From positions 1-10,724 of the forward strand of contig JAZAHA010000033.1 in the NCBI GenBank assembly GCA_036231565.1: 10,724 bases of DNA. The letters are read 5' to 3'. Shown piece by piece: positions 1 through 6,378 of this stretch; the stretch's first letter is position 1, and each line of letters starts with the position of its first letter. The translations under genes and the position numbers were made by a program. The notes under the pieces were generated by a model. That model was not told the origin of the DNA and searched no databases. It saw nothing but the letters and a program-made list of their open reading frames with translations. This DNA comes from Maricaulis sp036231565 (GTDB lineage Bacteria; Pseudomonadota; Alphaproteobacteria; Caulobacterales; Maricaulaceae).

Positions 1-62
1 GCCCCTTCGACCCCTCCTTCGCCAAGGCTACGGAGGGCCCACTTCCCCACGCTGTGGGGAAG
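1..62. repeat. Modular palindromic intergenic repeat, end of a copy cut by the window edge
   Basis: This is the terminal part of the repeat that also occurs at 8260-8411 and 10580-10724. It contains the fixed boxes GCCCCTTCGACCC and GGGCCCACTTCCCCAC and ends in the hairpin CTTCCCCAC (42-50), loop GCT, GTGGGGAAG (54-62). Between the fixed boxes it carries a hairpin different from the other copies: CCTCCTTCGCC (13-23) facing GGCTACGGAGG (26-36), paired with two mismatches. It lies beyond the HU terminator, so it is intergenic. No coding content is apparent. Confidence 0.85.
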
Positions 63-80
63 CAAGCGGACAGCGGGACA

Positions 81-120
81 CCCAAAGAAAAACGCCGCCC
101 GGATGGCTCCGGGCGGCGTT
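81..120 (-). terminator. Intrinsic terminator of the HU gene
   Basis: There is a perfect 13-bp inverted repeat: AACGCCGCCCGGA (91-103), loop TGGC, TCCGGGCGGCGTT (108-120). Read on the minus strand the stem runs straight into a T-rich tail (TTTTTCTTT, counting the last stem bases), as expected of a rho-independent terminator. It starts 28 bases after the HU stop codon. On the plus strand the following bases are not T-rich, so it probably works in one direction only. Confidence 0.92.
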
Positions 121-147
121 CGTGTAATCAGAACCCGTTTGGACTGA

Positions 148-414
148 TTAGATGTCCTTCAGGGCAGCAGCCGGACGGAAAGCCGCCTGGGTGCGAGCCT
201 TGGACATCATTTTTTCGCCAGTGCGCGGATTGCGGACTTCGCGGGCTTCGCGGTGCTTGGCGTAGAAGGTGCCGAAGCCAGCGAGCTGAACGCTGTCATT
301 GCCCTTGACCGAAGCGATGACGGCTTCGATTGCGGCGTCGACCGCATCGCCCGCTTGTGCGCGGGACAGACCGGTCTTGTCGCTGACGGCTTTGGCGAGA
401 TCAGACTTGTTCAT
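148..414 (-). CDS. hup: DNA-binding protein HU
   Basis: This is an 88-residue histone-like nucleoid protein of the HU/IHF family, which binds and bends DNA without strong sequence specificity as a dimer. Seen in the sequence: the dimerising N-terminal helices (MNKSDLAKAV to about residue 37), the GFGTF turn at 46-50, and the DNA-gripping arm with RNPRTGE at 61-67, including the DNA-intercalating proline P63. The C-terminal FRPAAALKD matches the family's usual ending. The length is normal. The ATG is preceded on the minus strand by a G-rich ribosome site (GGGGGGAA, 422-429). The gene is monocistronic, with its own terminator at 91-120. HU rather than IHF is favoured by the overall match to HU-beta-type proteins, though the two are close relatives. 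Confidence 0.97.
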   Translation of the reverse strand: MNKSDLAKAVSDKTGLSRAQAGDAVDAAIEAVIASVKGNDSVQLAGFGTFYAKHREAREVRNPRTGEKMMSKARTQAAFRPAAALKDI

Positions 415-620
415 AGGGTTCCCCCCGTTTAGTCGCGGCGCCGGCAGACACGGTCATCGTGTCCGGCCGGTGTGCCGCGTGTTCGTGGACGCCTCATCAA
501 GGCCGACAACCGGGCGGCTTTGCAAGCCATAACAGGTGAATCGGGCCGGATTCACTGCAATTTCCTTGGGACAAGTCCCATTTCTCGCCTTCGGCCCCCG
601 TTTTGCGTACATTTTGCAGC
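415..620. promoter_or_regulatory. Intergenic region upstream of HU with two inverted repeats
   Basis: This gap must hold the promoter of the HU gene (minus) and any promoter of the small plus-strand gene starting at 621. I found no convincing -35/-10 pair. It contains two perfect inverted repeats: GTGAATC (536-542) with GATTCAC (549-555), loop GGGCCG; and TGGGAC (567-572) with GTCCCA (575-580), loop AA. Their position and symmetry suit regulator binding sites, but no regulator is identified. Confidence 0.4.
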
Positions 621-809
621 ATGTATCAGGGTGAACCAGATCCTAACGCCGCCACTGCGAATCGCCCGATTCGCCTGCTGCCGTTCGCACTTGCAGCAGG
701 GCTCGGTGCTTACACGCTGGCATTTCTCGCGGGTGCGGGAGAGACCTGGTCGCCGGTCATCGCGGCCTGTGCGGCCGGCTGGACACTCGGCCGTCTCATG
801 CGGCGCTGA
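621..809 (+). CDS. Small hypothetical membrane protein (62 aa)
   Basis: The frame encodes MYQGEPDPN..., a short polar start followed by two hydrophobic stretches (roughly residues 19-36 and 41-56) and a basic end (LGRLMRR). This looks like a small double-spanning inner-membrane protein. The frame is open back to a TTG at 603, but the ATG at 621 is the more natural start. No clear ribosome-binding site precedes either, which lowers confidence. Its stop codon lies inside the 3' end of the convergent thioesterase gene (14-bp overlap, 796-809). I do not recognise a family. It could be spurious, but hydrophobic composition with basic ends is not what a random GC-rich frame usually gives. Confidence 0.45.
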   Translation: MYQGEPDPNAATANRPIRLLPFALAAGLGAYTLAFLAGAGETWSPVIAACAAGWTLGRLMRR

Positions 810-1242
810 CCTCGCCGGCCTTTGGCCAGAGGATCATCTGCGTGCAGCGGAAAAGGGCAACCGTCTTGCCGTCGCTGTCCCGGAAGGCGCGCGCATCCCA
901 GACATGGGTGGTGCGGCCCCGGTGCACCGGCGTTGCGACGCCCCGGAGCCGGCCGTCGCGGGCGGTGCCGAGATAGTTGGCCTTCAGCTCGATCGTGGTG
1001 AAGCCGCTGGCCCCTTCGGGCAGGTTCGCCACCGTGCCGTAACCGCACAGCGTGTCGACGAGGCCGATCACGCTGGCGGCATGCAGGAAGCCGTTCGGCG
1101 CCATCAATTCCTGGCGCACGTCCAGAAAGCCGGCAACCTCTTCGGTCGTCGCCGTCTCGATCACGACGCCGAGATGGCCGGGCAGATGCCCGGCCCCCCG
1201 TGCGTTCAGCATGTCGCGCAGCGCGCTGCTGTCTTCGCTCAT
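796..1242 (-). CDS. PaaI-family hotdog thioesterase
   Basis: This 148-residue protein has the pattern of the PaaI/YdiI-type hotdog-fold acyl-CoA thioesterases, which hydrolyse acyl- or aryl-CoA thioesters in the cytoplasm. The central helix carries NGFLHAASVIGLVDTLCGYG (residues 50-69), equivalent to the family's G-x-x-HGG...aDt motif, with H54 and D63 at the places of the usual histidine and catalytic acidic residue; the family's GG after the histidine is AA here. The later beta strands (TTIELKANYLGTARDGRLRGVATPVHRGRTTHVWDARAF) follow the normal hotdog order. The start ATG overlaps the stop of the upstream oxidoreductase (TGATG), so the two are probably translationally coupled and may act in one CoA-ester or fatty/aromatic acid pathway. 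The substrate cannot be read from sequence. Confidence 0.9.
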   Translation of the reverse strand: MSEDSSALRDMLNARGAGHLPGHLGVVIETATTEEVAGFLDVRQELMAPNGFLHAASVIGLVDTLCGYGTVANLPEGASGFTTIELKANYLGTARDGRLRGVATPVHRGRTTHVWDARAFRDSDGKTVALFRCTQMILWPKAGEVSAA

Positions 1243-2237
1243 CAGATCTTGACCAGCATCTTGCCGGTATTGCGGCCGGAGAAGAGGCCCATGAAGGCGT
1301 CCGGAGCGTTCTCGATCCCCTCGATGACGGTCTCGGCCGGCTTGATCTTGCCGGCCGCCATCCAGGCCGACAGGTCGCGCACGAAGCCGTCCATCATGTC
1401 GGCGTGATCGGTAACGATGAAGCCCTGGATCTTCAGCGACTTGCCGACAATGAAGGTGAGATTGTCGGTAATCGTGGCCGGCTGGGCATCATTGTAGCGC
1501 TGGATCATGCCGCAGGCCGCGATCCGGCCCTTCGGCTTCAGCGTGTTGAGGGCGGCGGTGAAGTGCGTGCCGCCGACATTCTCGAAATAGCCGTCAATGC
1601 CCTTGGGTGCGGCGTCCTGGATGGCCGCCGTGAGATTGTCGGTTGCCTTGTAGTCGACCACAGCGTCGGCGCCGATCGATTTGACGAAGTCGCACTTCTC
1701 CTGGCCGCCGGCGGTTGCGACGACCGTGGCGCCCATCGCCTTGGCGAACTGGATGCCGGCCGAGCCGACGGCGCCCGCACCGGCAGACATCCACATCGTC
1801 TCACCTTCCTGCAGATCGATGATGCGCTTGATACCGACATAGGCGGTCAGGCCCGTCAGGCCGGCAATGCCCAGATAGGCCTGGGGCGGCAGGACGGAGG
1901 TATCGATTTTCTGCAGGAATTTGCCCGAGGTTACATAAGCCTCGCGCCAGCCAAACATGGAATTGACGAAATCACCGGGCTTGAGGCCCTCATACTTGCT
2001 CTCGACCACTTCGCCGACGGCGCCGCCCTGCATTACCTTGCCGACCTCGAACGGGTCCACATAGGTGCGGATGCCGCTCATCCGGCCGCGCATATAAGGG
2101 TCGACCGAAATGTAGTGGTTCTTCACCAGTACTTCACCGTCGGCCGGGCCCGGCACGTCAACTTCGACGAGCTTGTAGTTCTCCGGCTTCGGATCGCCCT
2201 TGAGATATTCCAGAAGGTGGATTTCACGAGACTTCAT
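1242..2237 (-). CDS. NADP-dependent oxidoreductase, MDR superfamily (prostaglandin reductase/CurA-like)
   Basis: This 331-residue zinc-free medium-chain dehydrogenase/reductase resembles the leukotriene B4 12-hydroxydehydrogenase/15-oxoprostaglandin 13-reductase and CurA/YncB group, which use NADPH to reduce the double bond of alpha,beta-unsaturated aldehydes and ketones. Visible signatures are SVDPYMRGRM (44-53), LGIAGLTGLTAY (122-133), the nucleotide-binding turn SAGAGAVGS (151-159) at the start of the Rossmann fold, and YFENVGG (217-223). The cysteine zinc ligands of true alcohol dehydrogenases are absent. Length is typical. A good ribosome site (AAAGGAGAG, 2244-2252) precedes the ATG. It follows a DUF3667-like gene by 32 bp and overlaps the thioesterase start by one base, so it is the middle gene of a likely operon. 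A role in detoxifying or recycling enoyl carbonyl compounds is inferred. Confidence 0.95.
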   Translation of the reverse strand: MKSREIHLLEYLKGDPKPENYKLVEVDVPGPADGEVLVKNHYISVDPYMRGRMSGIRTYVDPFEVGKVMQGGAVGEVVESKYEGLKPGDFVNSMFGWREAYVTSGKFLQKIDTSVLPPQAYLGIAGLTGLTAYVGIKRIIDLQEGETMWMSAGAGAVGSAGIQFAKAMGATVVATAGGQEKCDFVKSIGADAVVDYKATDNLTAAIQDAAPKGIDGYFENVGGTHFTAALNTLKPKGRIAACGMIQRYNDAQPATITDNLTFIVGKSLKIQGFIVTDHADMMDGFVRDLSAWMAAGKIKPAETVIEGIENAPDAFMGLFSGRNTGKMLVKI

Positions 2238-2269
2238 GGCGGTCTCTCCTTTTTCAGGGTTGGGGAGGG

Positions 2270-3061
2270 TTATTGGAGATCCGGCGCATAGAGCCGGATC
2301 AGGCTGAGATCGTAATTCACGTCGAGCGTGAAGGCGGTGCCGAGAATCTGGCCGATCCCCGTCATCAGGAGGGTGACGGGCATGAGCAGGAACAGGCCCA
2401 GCAGGCGCAGGGCCGCGCCACCGGCGCTGTGGCTGTAGAACCGCACGACAATGCGGCCGGTGCAGAAATAATAGACGACCATGGCAAAGGCGATCCCGAG
2501 CGAGAACCAGCCAAGGCCGAGAACGATCAGCGGAATGGTCGCGATCATCACCACGAACGACGCATTGGTGGCGGCGAGAAAGAATTGCAGATGCCCCCAG
2601 AGCGGCACGCTGGGACGGTAGAGCTTCAACAGCAGCAGATAGGGCAGGGCGGTGATGACGGTGATCGGCCAGAGCAGCATGGCCCCCCAGCTCTCGATGG
2701 TCTGGTTGACCTCCGCTGCGGTCGGGATCTCGCCGGCAGCATTGCGCCCGGTCGCAAGCCAGGCCTCGACCGCGTCCGGCTCGAGACTCACCGTGAGCTG
2801 GTCCAGTGAGCCCGCAAGCGGCGTGCCGAACAGCGAAGCGACGACGAACTGGAAGGAAAAGAGCGCGACGAAGACGCGGAGCGGCGAGAGATACTGGCTA
2901 TAGTTTCCCGTGGCGCCAGCCAGCGCCACATCTGGCGTCCGGATCAGGGAATGCCACAGTGTGCGGAAAATGCGCCCGTCCAGATCGAAGGCCGCGATTG
3001 ACACCGAGTCGAGAATGTCGTTCGGCTTTGCTGTCGCCTCGGGCTTTTTCTCAGTATCCAA
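2270..3061 (-). CDS. DUF3667-like integral membrane protein (TTG start)
   Basis: This is a 263-residue polytopic membrane protein. After a polar N-terminus it has RTLWHSLIRTP (33-43) and GNYSQYLSPLRVFVALFSF (52-70), an arrangement that resembles DUF3667 proteins, where an amphipathic segment ends in a Y-x-x-P-L-R-like motif entering the first membrane helix. Hydrophobic spans lie near 60-79, 126-147, 161-182, 183-200 and 217-240. The zinc-ribbon cysteines often seen at the N-terminus of DUF3667 proteins are missing. The frame is open well upstream of the gene, but no ATG fits; TTG at 3059-3061 sits 7 bases after GGGGAGGG (3069-3076, minus strand), which decides the start. It is probably the first gene of the operon with the MDR reductase and thioesterase. 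Function is unknown, and the family match is by eye. Confidence 0.75.
   Translation of the reverse strand: MDTEKKPEATAKPNDILDSVSIAAFDLDGRIFRTLWHSLIRTPDVALAGATGNYSQYLSPLRVFVALFSFQFVVASLFGTPLAGSLDQLTVSLEPDAVEAWLATGRNAAGEIPTAAEVNQTIESWGAMLLWPITVITALPYLLLLKLYRPSVPLWGHLQFFLAATNASFVVMIATIPLIVLGLGWFSLGIAFAMVVYYFCTGRIVVRFYSHSAGGAALRLLGLFLLMPVTLLMTGIGQILGTAFTLDVNYDLSLIRLYAPDLQ
2278..2300 (-). other. Hairpin at the end of the DUF3667-like gene
   Basis: There is a perfect 8-bp inverted repeat, GATCCGGC (2278-2285) and GCCGGATC (2293-2300), with a 7-base loop. It lies in the last codons of the membrane protein gene, just before the stop and 41 bases before the reductase ATG. No T-run follows on the minus strand, so it is not a standard terminator. 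It could modulate mRNA stability or read-through between the two genes, or be coincidence. Confidence 0.35.
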
Positions 3062-3238
3062 GTCCGATCCCTCCCCGCGGGCGGCATGGTAGAGCGCTTC
3101 GATGCGCGTGCAAGCCGGGTCGACGTTTCGGTATGGCAGCGGCGGGCTGCAATGCGCGGAAACACGTCTTGATGCAGGAGCGGCTTGATCGCAGGGGCGG
3201 GCAGGGTATTCAGCCCGGCAGAGTGACAAGGACGTATC
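3062..3238. promoter_or_regulatory. Divergent promoter region
   Basis: This 177-bp gap separates the divergent DUF3667-like and Gfo/Idh/MocA genes and should contain promoters for both directions. On the plus strand TTGATC (3185-3190) and TATTCA (3207-3212), 16 bp apart, are a weak sigma-70-like pair. AAGGA (3228-3232) is the ribosome site for the ATG at 3239. No strong palindrome was seen, and no minus-strand promoter could be picked. Confidence 0.35.
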
Positions 3239-4168
3239 ATGGTTTCGGAAAGCAAGCGCCTGCGGGCCGGTGTTGTCGGTGCAGGTGTGTTCGGCGGTTT
3301 CCACGCTTCGAAATACGCAGCGCACGACCGGGCCGATCTGGTCGGCATCTACGAACCCGATATCGAGAAGGCGCGGGCGCTGGCGCACAAGCATGGCGCA
3401 AAGGCCTATGACAATCTGGCCCGTCTGATCGCCGATTGCGATGCCGTCACGGTCGCCTCGCCGGCGGTCCACCATTTCGAAGCCGCCGCGGCCGCGCTGG
3501 CAAACGGCCGCCACGTCCTGGTCGAAAAGCCGATTGCCTCCAGTGTCGAGGAAGCGCGAGAGCTGATCCAGCTGGCTGCGACGCATGGCTGCGTGCTGCA
3601 GGTGGGTCACCAGGAACGCTTCGTGTTCAACGCGATGGGCCTGTTTGCCGTGCCCGACCGTCCCAAACGCATCGTCGCCAGCCGCATGGGGCCGCCGTCC
3701 GAACGCTGCCTCGACGTGTCGGTGACGCTGGACCTGATGGTACACGATCTCGACCTGGCCATTGCGCTGGCCGGCGGGGCGGTGAAAACCGTCGAGGGCG
3801 AGGTCGACAAGGGCCGTTTCGGCACGCCGGATATTGCCCGGGCAAAGCTTGTCTTCGACAATGGCTGCATCGCCGAGCTGGAAGCCAGCCGGGTCCATCA
3901 CGAACGCGATCGCAAGATGCGGGTGGAATACGAGACGGGTGTGCTGGAAATCGATTTCGTCGCCAAGACGTTCGAGAATTCCACGCCCTACGCACTCAAT
4001 GCCGGCTTTGCCGAGACCCCGGTTGCGCGCGATTCCCTCGGCGCCAATGTCAACGCCTTCATCGCCTCGGTGCTTGACGGCGAACCGGTCGCGGTGCCGG
4101 GTATTGCCGGTCTGCGGGCGCTGGATGCGGCCCGGGCGATCGACGGGGCGCGTGTCTACGGATCGTGA
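3239..4168 (+). CDS. Gfo/Idh/MocA-family oxidoreductase
   Basis: This 309-residue NAD(P)-dependent dehydrogenase belongs to the glucose-fructose oxidoreductase/inositol dehydrogenase/MocA family, which usually oxidises or reduces a sugar, sugar nucleotide or cyclitol. The N-terminal Rossmann fold has GVVGAGVFGGFH (11-22). EKP at 96-98 carries the family's catalytic lysine, GHQERF lies at 123-128, and DLMVHDLDL (165-173) includes the His-Asp pair of the active site. The C-terminal half is the alpha/beta substrate and dimerisation domain. It is slightly short for the family but complete. The start has AAGGA six bases upstream. It precedes nadE by 40 bp on the same strand and may be cotranscribed. 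The substrate is unknown; a role in lipid A sugar modification (GnnA-like) is possible, but no partner aminotransferase is here. Confidence 0.92.
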   Translation: MVSESKRLRAGVVGAGVFGGFHASKYAAHDRADLVGIYEPDIEKARALAHKHGAKAYDNLARLIADCDAVTVASPAVHHFEAAAAALANGRHVLVEKPIASSVEEARELIQLAATHGCVLQVGHQERFVFNAMGLFAVPDRPKRIVASRMGPPSERCLDVSVTLDLMVHDLDLAIALAGGAVKTVEGEVDKGRFGTPDIARAKLVFDNGCIAELEASRVHHERDRKMRVEYETGVLEIDFVAKTFENSTPYALNAGFAETPVARDSLGANVNAFIASVLDGEPVAVPGIAGLRALDAARAIDGARVYGS

Positions 4169-4208
4169 GCCTCTTGCGGCGGGGCACGGCGCGGTCTAAG
4201 TCGCCCTC

Positions 4209-5873
4209 ATGACGGACCGGATTTCCATTCTCACGGCCCAGCTCAACCCCGTGGTCGGGGATGTGTCGGGCAATCTGGCCAAGGCGCGCGCCGCGATTGC
4301 CGACGGCCGTATCCGAGGCGCCGACCTTGTCGTGTTTCCGGAAATGTTCCTGCTGGGCTATCCGCCCGAGGATCTGGTGCTCAAGCCGGCGGCCGTCGAG
4401 GCCTGCAAGCGTGCACTGGAGACGCTGATCGAGGACACCAAGTCCGGCCCGGCCGTTCTGGTCGGTCTGCCCTGGCGCCAGGGCCGCAAGCTGCACAATG
4501 CCGTCGCACTGATCGATGAGGGCCATCTCGTCGCGCTGCGCTTCAAGCATGAACTGCCCAATTACGCCGTGTTCGACGAGATGCGTGTCTTCCAGCCCGG
4601 ACCGGTGCCGGAGATCGTCAAATGGCGCGGCATCCGCCTGGGCCTGCCGATTTGCGAGGATATCTGGCGCGAAACCGTGCCGCAGGCGCTGATCGACCAG
4701 GGCGCCGAAATGATGATCGTCATCAATGGCTCGCCCTGGCGCCGCACCATCGAGCGCGAACGCAAGACGGCCTTTTCCGCCTGGTTCGACCGCTGGCAGG
4801 GCCGCAAGGCGATGATCTTCGTCAACCAGGTCGGCGGCCAGGACGAGCTTGTCTTCGACGGCGCCGGCTTTGCCCGTGACAGCGCCGGTGAGACGGTCCA
4901 GCGCCTGCCCGCTTTCGAGGAAGCGATGGACCTGGCCGTCTGGCAGCGCACGGAAACCGGCTGGTCGTGCGACAGCGAGGCGCGGGCGCCGGTCGTGTCC
5001 GGGCTCGAGGCCGACTGGAAGGCAATGGTGCTGGCCCTGCGCGACTATGTCGACAAGGCGGGCTTCCCGGGCGTCGTGCTGGGCATGTCCGGCGGCATCG
5101 ACAGCGCGATCTCGGCGGCGATTGCCGTCGATGCGCTGGGGCCGGAGCGGGTGTGGGCGGTGATGATGCCGTCGAAATACACCTCGCAGGAAAGTCTGGA
5201 AGACGCGCAGGCCTGTGCGCAGATGCTGGGCATCCGCTACGACGTCATCGATGTCGAGCCGACCATCGAGGCGTTCGGATCGACCCTCGCCGGGGTGTTT
5301 GCCGGCAAGGATCCCGACACGACCGAGGAAAACATCCAGTCGCGTGCCCGCGGCGTCGTGCTGATGGCGCTGTCCAACAAGTTCGGTCCGATGGTGCTGT
5401 CCACCGGCAACAAGTCGGAAATGGCCGTCGGCTATGCCACGCTCTATGGCGACATGAATGGCGGCTATAACGCGCTCAAGGACGTCTACAAGACGGAAGT
5501 CTTCGAGCTGGCCTGGTGGCGCAATGCGCATCCGCGCGCGACCGGCCTGGGGCCTGTCGGCCAGGTCATCCCCGAGCGCATCATCACCAAACCGCCCTCG
5601 GCCGAGCTGCGTGAAGACCAGACCGACCAGGACAGTCTGCCGCCTTATGACGTGCTGGACAGCATTCTTTTCGCCCTCGTCGAGGAGGAGCGTTCGGTGC
5701 GCGACCTCGTCGCCGAAGGCCAGGACGAGGCGACGGTGCGCCGCATCGAGAACCTGCTCTACCGCGCCGAATACAAGCGCCGTCAGGCGCCGCCGGGCGT
5801 GAAGATCGGCTCCAAGAATTTCGGCCGCGACCGCCGCTACCCGATCACCAACCGGTTCAAGTCGGGGGATTGA
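4209..5873 (+). CDS. nadE: Glutamine-dependent NAD+ synthetase
   Basis: This 554-residue two-domain enzyme makes NAD+ from deamido-NAD+, ATP and glutamine, the last step of NAD biosynthesis. The N-terminal CN-hydrolase (glutaminase) domain has the catalytic triad E45 (VFPEMFLLGYPPEDL), K113 (RFKHELPNYAVFDE) and C149 (LPICEDIW). The C-terminal synthetase domain has the ATP pyrophosphatase P-loop SGGIDS (294-299), EENIQSRARG (373-382) and STGNKSEMAVGYATLYGDM (398-416). ITKPPSAELREDQTDQDSLPPYD is also characteristic. The length is that of the standard bacterial glutamine-dependent form and nothing is missing. The start ATG lacks a strong ribosome site; it could be translated after the preceding oxidoreductase gene. 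Ammonia is expected to pass through a tunnel between the domains. Confidence 0.99.
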   Translation: MTDRISILTAQLNPVVGDVSGNLAKARAAIADGRIRGADLVVFPEMFLLGYPPEDLVLKPAAVEACKRALETLIEDTKSGPAVLVGLPWRQGRKLHNAVALIDEGHLVALRFKHELPNYAVFDEMRVFQPGPVPEIVKWRGIRLGLPICEDIWRETVPQALIDQGAEMMIVINGSPWRRTIERERKTAFSAWFDRWQGRKAMIFVNQVGGQDELVFDGAGFARDSAGETVQRLPAFEEAMDLAVWQRTETGWSCDSEARAPVVSGLEADWKAMVLALRDYVDKAGFPGVVLGMSGGIDSAISAAIAVDALGPERVWAVMMPSKYTSQESLEDAQACAQMLGIRYDVIDVEPTIEAFGSTLAGVFAGKDPDTTEENIQSRARGVVLMALSNKFGPMVLSTGNKSEMAVGYATLYGDMNGGYNALKDVYKTEVFELAWWRNAHPRATGLGPVGQVIPERIITKPPSAELREDQTDQDSLPPYDVLDSILFALVEEERSVRDLVAEGQDEATVRRIENLLYRAEYKRRQAPPGVKIGSKNFGRDRRYPITNRFKSGD

Positions 5874-5911
5874 TCGACGTCGCGGGGGCGGCAGCCCGGG
5901 CTGTTGCAGCG

Positions 5912-6208
5912 CTAGTCGCGGCCGCGCTCTTCGCTCTTTTGCACGCGCGTCTTGCCGGCCGGCCGCTCCTTCGAGCGTTTCATCTCGTCCTTGGTGCCGA
6001 TATCGCGGGCGAGCTTGCCGCCCGAGCGCGAACCGCCTCCCGCAGGAGGCCCGTCCTCGCCGAGATAGTCGCGGGTCTTCAGCTGTTCCCGGCGGCTGAT
6101 TTCATCGCGCTCCGACTTCCGGTCGACCTTGTTGCCAGCGTCCTCGGGAACCGTTTTCAGCTTTTCCTTGTCGTCGGTCAGGGAAAGATCGTCGGGGGAT
6201 TTACCCAT
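5912..6208 (-). CDS. Small highly charged hypothetical protein, likely stress-induced
   Basis: This 98-residue protein starts MGKSPDDLSLTDDKEKLK and is almost entirely polar: rich in K, R, D, E, G and S, with no hydrophobic core, no cysteine and no membrane segment. A glycine-rich linker (GPPAGGGSRSGG, 53-64) splits it into two charged halves; the second contains GKLARDIGTKDEMKRSKERPAGKTRV. It is probably intrinsically disordered. I do not recognise the family. The open frame extends farther upstream, but ATG at 6206-6208 has AAAGGAGT (6215-6222) six bases before it, which decides the start. A GGAAC-N17-CGTT motif (6247-6272) on the same strand is a fitting EcfG promoter, pointing to general-stress induction. 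It is convergent with nadE, 38 bp away. Confidence 0.75.
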   Translation of the reverse strand: MGKSPDDLSLTDDKEKLKTVPEDAGNKVDRKSERDEISRREQLKTRDYLGEDGPPAGGGSRSGGKLARDIGTKDEMKRSKERPAGKTRVQKSEERGRD

Positions 6209-6246
6209 GTCCGGACTCCTTTGCGTGTCTGCGTCCTCCCCCTGCC

Positions 6247-6272
6247 AACGCGGGCCTGCCTGCCGACGTTCC
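6247..6272 (-). promoter_or_regulatory. Putative EcfG (general stress sigma factor) promoter
   Basis: On the minus strand GGAAC (6272-6268) is followed by 17 bases and CGTT (6250-6247). This matches the alphaproteobacterial EcfG/SigT consensus GGAAC-N16-17-CGTT exactly. A start site about 6-8 bases downstream would fall near 6240, leaving a leader of about 32 bases that contains the ribosome site at 6215-6222 and the ATG at 6208. The spacing is right for the small charged protein. Confidence 0.65.
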
Positions 6273-6326
6273 GTTACACGTCTGCGGCCCGGCCTGCGAC
6301 ACCCCGCCCCATCCCTTTGTTCCGAA

Positions 6327-6346
6327 ATTTCTGTCAAAACAGAAAT
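6327..6346. promoter_or_regulatory. AT-rich 8-bp inverted repeat, possible operator
   Basis: ATTTCTGT (6327-6334) and ACAGAAAT (6339-6346) are perfect inverted repeats around CAAA. The site is notably AT-rich for this genome and lies 32 bp before the ATG of the membrane protein at 6379, within the divergent intergenic region. It resembles a dimeric regulator's operator; no T-run follows, so it is not a typical terminator. Confidence 0.45.
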
Positions 6347-6378
6347 AAACGAAACGGGAGTGCTCAAGGGAGGCCGCC

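Noticed and set aside
472..1407. 311-codon open frame on the plus strand
   Set aside because: It spans the HU upstream region and runs antisense to the thioesterase and the end of the reductase; no protein-like features.
1200..2291. 363-codon open frame on the plus strand
   Set aside because: It is a shadow of the MDR reductase gene, which has clear family motifs on the other strand.
3062..3901. Long upstream extension of the minus-strand frame containing the DUF3667-like gene (543 codons in all)
   Set aside because: This part is antisense to the Gfo/Idh/MocA gene and has low-complexity composition. The real gene starts at TTG 3061 with its own ribosome site.
4059..5531. 490-codon open frame on the minus strand
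   Set aside because: It is antisense to nadE and is rich in H, R, Q, D and L, as expected of a shadow frame in GC-rich DNA. nadE is unmistakable.
5892..5903. 12-bp palindrome CAGCCCGGGCTG between nadE and the convergent small gene
   Set aside because: It has no loop and no T-run, so it cannot be a normal terminator, and it is short enough to be chance in GC-rich DNA.
6300..6324. Second GGAAC on the minus strand (6324-6320) as another EcfG promoter
   Set aside because: No CGTT occurs 16-17 bases downstream, so only the -35-like part matches.
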